From Bryobacteraceae bacterium (lineage in GTDB: Bacteria > Acidobacteriota > Terriglobia > Bryobacterales > Bryobacteraceae), in NCBI GenBank assembly GCA_025980665.1, contig JAICXC010000001.1, forward strand, positions 62,001 through 126,000: a DNA stretch of 64,000 bases. The letters are read 5' to 3'. Of this stretch, positions 59,444-64,000 are shown one piece after another. The position numbers and the translations under genes are program-made. The notes under the pieces were generated by a model that ran no database searches, was not told the origin of the DNA, and was given only the letters and a program-made list of their open reading frames with translations. The stretch's first letter is position 1; every line of letters begins with the position of its first letter.

Positions 59444-61522
59444 CTACTTGGTGTCGGGCAACGCGAAGACGTAAAGCGCGTTGCCATTCGCCGGATGATG
59501 AACGTCCGGAACAACCACCGCCGGCACCTGCCGCGGGCTGCCACCGTTCAATCCTGTGGTCACCGCGATGTACTGCTTCCCGCCCGCTGTGAATGACACC
59601 GGAAAGCCCTGCACCGAAGTAGGCAGGCGAGTCCGCCACAACTCCACCCCGGTCTTTACGTCGATCGCGCGGAACACGCGGTCCAGATCGCCCACGAAGG
59701 CCACGCCTCCTCCAGTCGATAACACCGCCGTAAGAAAAGGCGCGCGCTGCGTCACCTTCCAGAGTTCCTTCATGGTATTCACGTCATACGCGGCGAGCTT
59801 GCCGACGTTTCCGCCGGATCCGGGCATCTCAAAGAAGCGCCTGTTAGCCGACGTCCCGCCCGCGCCTTCCTGAAAATCCGTCTTACGCCCGAACATTTCC
59901 ATGCAGGTCTGGCTTAGAGGAATAATGAGCTCGGCCGTTCCCGGGTGATAACTCATCGCCTGCCAGTTGTGCCCGCCTTCCGTCGAGGGACACGACGCCA
60001 CCCAGGTTTCCGGACTCTGCTCGACAATGTCGTTGCGATAATACACCTCGCCAGTCTTCTTATCGATACTGTCGAAGACGTTCTGGAAGACCGTTTCTTT
60101 ATAGTCCAGAAACTTGCCGGTCTTGCGGTCGAGCTTCCACAGAATCCCGTCCTTGCCGATAGTAAAAACCAGATTCTGCCCGCCCGCATCCACTAACACC
60201 CGCTCGTACACAGTATCCAGATCGAGCGATTCGCCAGGCACGTGCTGGAAATACCAGGCCAGCGATCCATCCTTCGGCCTCAAAGCGAGCGTTGAACCGG
60301 TATACAGCGCGTTGCCGTTGGTGTTGCGGATCGCGCGCATCCACGGCTTCGGCTGCGCCACACCCCAATAAAGCAGATCGAGCCCGGGATCGTAGCTGCC
60401 GGTGATCCAGGTGTCGCCGCCCGCGCGCAACAGGTTGGACAACTTACCCCAGGTGTCGCCGCCTGGAGTGCCCTCGCGCGCGACTGTTTCGAATTTCCAC
60501 AGCTGCTTGCCGGTTTGCGCGTCGTAGGCGCTGATAAAGCAGCCGGTCTCCTTATACCGATCACACCCGCCCATCCCCTGGATAACCTTGCCTTGGACAA
60601 TCAGTGGACCGCTGGTGTTGCCGTATCCTTTCGCGGGATCCGCGATGCGCGTTTCCCAAACCACTTTGCCGCTGCGCGCCTCTAGTGCGAGCAGCCTTGA
60701 GTCGGTGGTTGCGAAGTACACCTTGTCCCGATACAGTGCGAGGCTGCGGATCGCGCCCAGGCCGTTCGAGAGATCCGGGCCGATACGGTTTTCCCAGATC
60801 AGCTCGCCGGTACGCGCATCCAGCGCCTGAATGATGTTCCCGGGGTTCGCCAGAAACATGACGCCGTTGTGGACGATAGGCGTGGGCTCGTTGGCGGCGG
60901 TGCTATCGTTCATCGCCCACGACCACACCAACTGAAGCTGCTTAACGTTGCCCGTGTTGATCTGAGTAAGGGGGCTGTGGCTCCAGGCCTGGTAGTTGCG
61001 GCGAATCATGAGCCAATCGCCTGGATCGGGATCGCGCAGCATGGCATCCGTCACAGGAACATAATTCTTCACCTCACCCGTCACAGTGATGCCCTTGGGT
61101 CCCGAAAGAACGGCAGCAGCCTGCCCGCCCGCTTGCAGCGCGATGGCCGGGCGCCCGGTTGCCACCGAGCGGATGGTAATCGTCGAGCCCGCCGTCAGCG
61201 GCTGGGCGCCCGGCGTGTCTCCATTCGCCGCGAGTATGAACGCCGCTAGATTGATCGAGGCTGCGTCATCCAGGCTGCCAGGATTTGCGGGAGGCATGGT
61301 GGTACGGATCGTGGCGATTAGCTCACGCGCCGTGCGCGTTCCCCACCCTCCCATAAAGTTCGCTCCGGCAAGTTGGGGCCCTTCGCCGCCGCCCAAATCC
61401 GTCGCATGACAGCTCGCGCAGCGAGTCTGAAAGAGGGTACGTCCGGCTTCGGCCTGCTGCGTCGTCTGCGCAATAGCCGCGCTTGCGGCGATCATCCCCA
61501 ACCAGACTGATCGATTCTTCAT
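59444..61522 (-). CDS. Quinohemoprotein: heme c plus PQQ dehydrogenase domain
   Basis: Start at ATG 61522 ([20 protein letters not shown]); the ORF-track start at 61582 is upstream of any signal peptide. 692 residues. An N-terminal cytochrome c domain ([19 protein letters not shown], heme site 35-39; Met in TTMPP) is followed by an eight-bladed PQQ propeller ([65 protein letters not shown]). The heme-first order is the reverse of most quinohemoprotein alcohol dehydrogenases. The residues at the metal site read [10 protein letters not shown], keeping an Asp-x-Asp pair but lacking the Trp. Substrate unknown. Confidence 0.88.
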   Translation of the reverse strand: MKNRSVWLGMIAASAAIAQTTQQAEAGRTLFQTRCASCHATDLGGGEGPQLAGANFMGGWGTRTARELIATIRTTMPPANPGSLDDAASINLAAFILAANGDTPGAQPLTAGSTITIRSVATGRPAIALQAGGQAAAVLSGPKGITVTGEVKNYVPVTDAMLRDPDPGDWLMIRRNYQAWSHSPLTQINTGNVKQLQLVWSWAMNDSTAANEPTPIVHNGVMFLANPGNIIQALDARTGELIWENRIGPDLSNGLGAIRSLALYRDKVYFATTDSRLLALEARSGKVVWETRIADPAKGYGNTSGPLIVQGKVIQGMGGCDRYKETGCFISAYDAQTGKQLWKFETVAREGTPGGDTWGKLSNLLRAGGDTWITGSYDPGLDLLYWGVAQPKPWMRAIRNTNGNALYTGSTLALRPKDGSLAWYFQHVPGESLDLDTVYERVLVDAGGQNLVFTIGKDGILWKLDRKTGKFLDYKETVFQNVFDSIDKKTGEVYYRNDIVEQSPETWVASCPSTEGGHNWQAMSYHPGTAELIIPLSQTCMEMFGRKTDFQEGAGGTSANRRFFEMPGSGGNVGKLAAYDVNTMKELWKVTQRAPFLTAVLSTGGGVAFVGDLDRVFRAIDVKTGVELWRTRLPTSVQGFPVSFTAGGKQYIAVTTGLNGGSPRQVPAVVVPDVHHPANGNALYVFALPDTK

Positions 61523-61570
61523 GGCAGCCCCCCGATCATGTTGACACAAATCGTGTAATACTGGTTCGCC

Positions 61571-61843
61571 ATGGATATCCATAGCATTCTTGCGGAGCTG
61601 CGCTCCGAGAAAGACCGCCTCGAGGAGGCGATTTTGACCATCGAACGGCTCGCCGTCGGCAGCCTGACGAAACGGCGGGGGCGGCCCCCCAAGTGGATTG
61701 CAGAAGCCAAAGCGGACGCGGATCCCTTGGCTGGTCTGGCGATAAAGAAAAGACGCCGGTTTAGTGCAGCCACTCGCAAACGCATGGCGGCATCACAACG
61801 CAAGCGATGGGCGTCGCGGAGAGCCACCGCGCTAGCGGCCTGA
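61571..61843 (+). CDS. Small basic protein with AT-hook-like motif
   Basis: A 90-residue protein: an N-terminal helix ([27 protein letters not shown]) with coiled-coil character, then [14 protein letters not shown] with an AT-hook-like R-G-R-P core, and a basic C-terminus ([20 protein letters not shown]). This type is widespread in acidobacteria. DNA binding in a nucleoid-protein or regulatory role is likely from charge and motif but not shown. It is divergent from the quinohemoprotein gene (starts 48 nt apart). Confidence 0.8.
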   Translation: MDIHSILAELRSEKDRLEEAILTIERLAVGSLTKRRGRPPKWIAEAKADADPLAGLAIKKRRRFSAATRKRMAASQRKRWASRRATALAA

Positions 61844-62013
61844 ACACGGTCGGCCTCTGCTCCGATTGCGAGCATGCGCGAATTATTCGCTCCGACCGGG
61901 GTAGCATCTTCTACCTTTGCCGGCTGTCGGCGACGGATCCGAGTTTTGCGAAGTATCCTCGACTGCCCGTATTGAGCTGTCCCGGCTATCAACAAAAACC
62001 GGCTGATGCCTAG
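61807..62013 (+). CDS. Small Cys-motif (zinc-ribbon-like) protein
   Basis: A 68-residue protein whose first codons overlap the AT-hook gene by 37 nt. The conserved part is GLCSDCEHARIIRSDRGSIF, YLCRLSATDP, FAKYPRLPVLSCPGY: four Cys in a C-x-x-C...C...C layout, probably binding zinc. Homologous short proteins are common in acidobacteria and some other soil bacteria; function unknown. A start a few codons later is possible because residues before GLCSDC are not conserved-looking. The stop shares CTAG with the convergent MFS gene. Confidence 0.75.
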   Translation: MGVAESHRASGLNTVGLCSDCEHARIIRSDRGSIFYLCRLSATDPSFAKYPRLPVLSCPGYQQKPADA

Positions 62014-63236
62014 CCGACATCGGCCGGCTTTAGCTTCGGAACCAGGAGATGAATCACCAGCAGCGCCAGCAGGTAAGCCGAGCTGGCCATCACAAACAGC
62101 GGCACGTAACTGCCGGTGAACTGCAACAGGAATCCGGTGAAGGTCGCGACCATCATGCCTGCGACCGCGCCTCCAAACCCGCCGATTCCCACCACAGAGG
62201 CCACAGCTCCGCGTGGAAATGTGTCCGAGGCCAGCGTGTACAAGTTGGCCGACCAGCCCTGATGCGCTGCGGCAGCCAAACCAATCAGTGCCACCGCGAC
62301 CCACAAATTTCGCGCCTTAGCCGCAAATACGACCGGAACTACTGAACACGCGCAGATCAACATCGCGGACTTGCGGGCTCGATTCGCTCTCCAGCCGCGT
62401 TTGATAAACGCTGCGGCCATCCAACCGCCCGCGATGCTGCCGCAATCGGCCATGAGGTAGATCGCGACCAGCGGCGGGCCGATATCGGTCAGCGTCAACC
62501 CATGTTCGCTGTTCAGAAACTTTGGCAGCCAGAATATCAGGAACCACCACACCGGGTCGGTGATGAATTTACCGAGCAGAAATGCCCAAGTTTGGCGATA
62601 GGCGAGCAGATGCGCCCAGGAGATTTTGGACGTCGACTCCGCTTCATCGTCTTGGACTGGGTCTTGGACTGGCGCCCACGCCCGGCGGTAGATCGTCAGC
62701 CAGGCGATCAGCCATGCCGCGCTCAAGAATCCCGTGAACAAAAACGCCCAGTGCCATCCGAGCCGCAACGTAATCCATGGAACCACCAGCGGAGCCACGA
62801 TCGCGCCCACGTTCGATCCGGAATTGAAGATGCCGGTCGCCAGCGCTCGCTCCTTACGAGGAAACCACTCGGCCACAGTTTTGATCGCAGCCGGGAAGTT
62901 CCCGGCTTCGCCCAGACCCAGCGCGAAACGCGCAGCCGCGAATCCGATCACCGATTGCACCAGCGCATGGCTCATCGCCGCCATGCTCCAGATGGAAATA
63001 GCGATGGCGTAACCGATTCGCGTGCCAAGGCGATCGATCACACCACCGGCAACCAATAGCCCCACCGCGTACGCGGCTTGGAACGAACTCACGATGTAGC
63101 CATACTGAATCTCGTTCCAGCCGATGATGGATTGCAGATATGGGGCGAGCACGCCCAGCACCTGCCGATCCACGTAGTTAATGGTCGTGGCGAAGAACAG
63201 CAGGGCGCAGATCCTCCACCGGTATCCGGATTTCAT
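62010..63236 (-). CDS. MFS transporter, hexuronate/anion-cation-symporter type
   Basis: A 408-residue permease with 12 predicted helices. ACS-family marks: ICALLFFATTINYVDRQVLGVLAPYL at helix 1, GYIVSSFQAAYAVGLLVAGGVIDRLGTRIGYA, RFALGLGEAGNFPAAIKTVAEWFPRKERALATGIFNSGSNVG and WWFLIFWLPKFLN. ExuT, GarP and related proteins carry hexuronates, glucarate or galactonate. It overlaps the sugar kinase gene upstream by 4 nt, so transport and phosphorylation of one sugar or sugar acid are coupled. Confidence 0.92.
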   Translation of the reverse strand: MKSGYRWRICALLFFATTINYVDRQVLGVLAPYLQSIIGWNEIQYGYIVSSFQAAYAVGLLVAGGVIDRLGTRIGYAIAISIWSMAAMSHALVQSVIGFAAARFALGLGEAGNFPAAIKTVAEWFPRKERALATGIFNSGSNVGAIVAPLVVPWITLRLGWHWAFLFTGFLSAAWLIAWLTIYRRAWAPVQDPVQDDEAESTSKISWAHLLAYRQTWAFLLGKFITDPVWWFLIFWLPKFLNSEHGLTLTDIGPPLVAIYLMADCGSIAGGWMAAAFIKRGWRANRARKSAMLICACSVVPVVFAAKARNLWVAVALIGLAAAAHQGWSANLYTLASDTFPRGAVASVVGIGGFGGAVAGMMVATFTGFLLQFTGSYVPLFVMASSAYLLALLVIHLLVPKLKPADVG

Positions 63237-64000
63237 GTCATGCGCCCGTACAGCGGCTGCAGCGCCGGATACAACGCGCGATATACCTCGTGCGCCCGCG
63301 CATACAACGCCGACTCAGCCGCGCGGGGCTCGACCGAATCTGCCTCTCGAATCGTCGCCGCGCAGGCTTCGGGAACCGAAGCATACTCGCCCGTCCCCAC
63401 CATCGCCAGCAATGCCGCGCCGTAGGCCGAGCCCTCCTGCGTTTCCAGGCGCGCGACCCGTTTGCCGAATACGTCGGCCAGGATCTGCCGCCAGAACAAA
63501 CTGCGTGCGCCGCCTCCCGAAGCTCGCACCGACGATACCGCAACGCCCAACTGCTCGACCACGTCCAGACCGTCTTTTTGGCTGTAGGAAACACCTTCGA
63601 TCACCGCTCGGATCAGGTCCGCTCGTGTGTGTTTGGCCGTGAGGCCGATCCATCCGCCTCGGGCCTGCGCGTTCAGATGTGGCGTGCGCTCACCCATCAG
63701 GTACGGAAGCCAGAACAGTCCCTGCGATCCCGCGGGCGCAGCCGCGGCTTCCTCGGTAAGCGAATCGTACGTCGCGCCGGGAGCAAGTTGGTTGCGCAGC
63801 CATTGCAGGCTCAGCCCCGCGCCCTGCGTGACGCCCATGACGTGCCACTTGTCGCGCACCGCGTGGCAAAACGTGTGCACCCGACCCTGCGGATCGTAGG
63901 CGACCTTCTCCATATGCGCGAACACCACCCCCGACGTTCCCAGCGTGCAGGAAACCACGCCCGACTCGACGATTCCATTGCCCACCGCGCTCGCCGCCTG
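63233..64000 (-). CDS. FGGY-family carbohydrate kinase (xylulokinase-like), partial
   Basis: C-terminal part of an FGGY kinase running off the window end. Visible: QAASAVGNGIVESGVVSCTLGTSGVVFAH (ATP-domain start), LQWLRNQLAPGATYD, GLFWLPYLMGERTPHLNAQARGGWIGL (typical of XylB), VIEGVSYSQKDGLDVVEQLG and SGGGARSLFWRQILADVFGKRVARLETQEGSAYGAAL. About 255 residues are present of an expected 490-500. The substrate is probably xylulose or a related ketose; gluconate is less likely. It overlaps the MFS gene by 4 nt. Confidence 0.9.
   Translation of the reverse strand, partial: QAASAVGNGIVESGVVSCTLGTSGVVFAHMEKVAYDPQGRVHTFCHAVRDKWHVMGVTQGAGLSLQWLRNQLAPGATYDSLTEEAAAAPAGSQGLFWLPYLMGERTPHLNAQARGGWIGLTAKHTRADLIRAVIEGVSYSQKDGLDVVEQLGVAVSSVRASGGGARSLFWRQILADVFGKRVARLETQEGSAYGAALLAMVGTGEYASVPEACAATIREADSVEPRAAESALYARAHEVYRALYPALQPLYGRMT

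Overview
The window looks like a chromosomal segment of a soil acidobacterium of the Bryobacterales/Solibacter type. This is inferred from gene content and not from any marker gene. The indicators are two DUF1592-type (planctomycete/acidobacterial cytochrome c) plus DUF1552 gene pairs, an ADOP-type duplicated orphan permease, two DUF6152 domains, six copies of a secreted protein family marked by a G-x-S/G-x-x-x-W-x-x-x/D-T-L core, and PQQ enzymes. The DNA is GC-rich and about 90% coding. I see no rRNA, tRNA, CRISPR array, insertion sequence or phage gene.

Layout. 0-0.8 kb holds gene relics (a DUF433/DUF5615 toxin-antitoxin-like pair and a cytochrome c). 0.8-9.7 kb carries a secreted unknown protein plus amidohydrolase, a Tat-exported haloacetate-dehalogenase-like hydrolase, and the first DUF1552/DUF1592/ankyrin module. 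9.7-13 kb has a bicupin, an MFS permease and a MetE-like methyltransferase. 13-21.9 kb is one tight nine-gene minus-strand operon: aldehyde dehydrogenase, HIBADH-like dehydrogenase, E1 alpha, E1 beta, M24 protein, E2, LigM-like O-demethylase and two cupins. 21.9-23.5 kb is pyrimidine nucleoside salvage. 23.5-29.9 kb is a seven-gene operon with egtB and egtD, a disulfide oxidoreductase, an OpuC-type ABC transporter and a DinB-fold protein. 30-35 kb is the second DUF1592/DUF1552/ankyrin module.

35-47 kb holds an M19 peptidase, an orphan binding protein, a DUF6152 cluster with a fused and a split version side by side, a diheme cytochrome, a neutral zinc metalloprotease, an ADOP permease, and a metallothionein-like gene divergent from an ECF sigma factor with a Cys-rich tail. 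47-51 kb has a tannase/feruloyl-esterase family protein and a PQQ alcohol dehydrogenase with a lanthanide-type Asp pair. 51-51.8 kb contains decayed exopolysaccharide-type genes and a lactonase-type fragment. 51.9-64 kb has NAD synthetase, a polysaccharide deacetylase, secreted cupins, a metallo-beta-lactamase-fold enzyme, a quinohemoprotein, small acidobacterial proteins, and an MFS/FGGY sugar kinase pair that runs off the end.

Read together, the region suggests a secretory, plant-polymer-degrading lifestyle: ester cleavage by the tannase-type enzyme, O-demethylation by the LigM-like protein, alcohol oxidation by PQQ enzymes and many periplasmic redox proteins. It also has a thiol/thione protection system and a metal-stress response. 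The strongest leads for undescribed biology are the ergothioneine operon with its own transporter and DinB protein, the sigma factor/metallothionein pair, the demethylase/2-oxoacid dehydrogenase/M24 operon, and the repeated cytochrome/DUF1552/ankyrin module.
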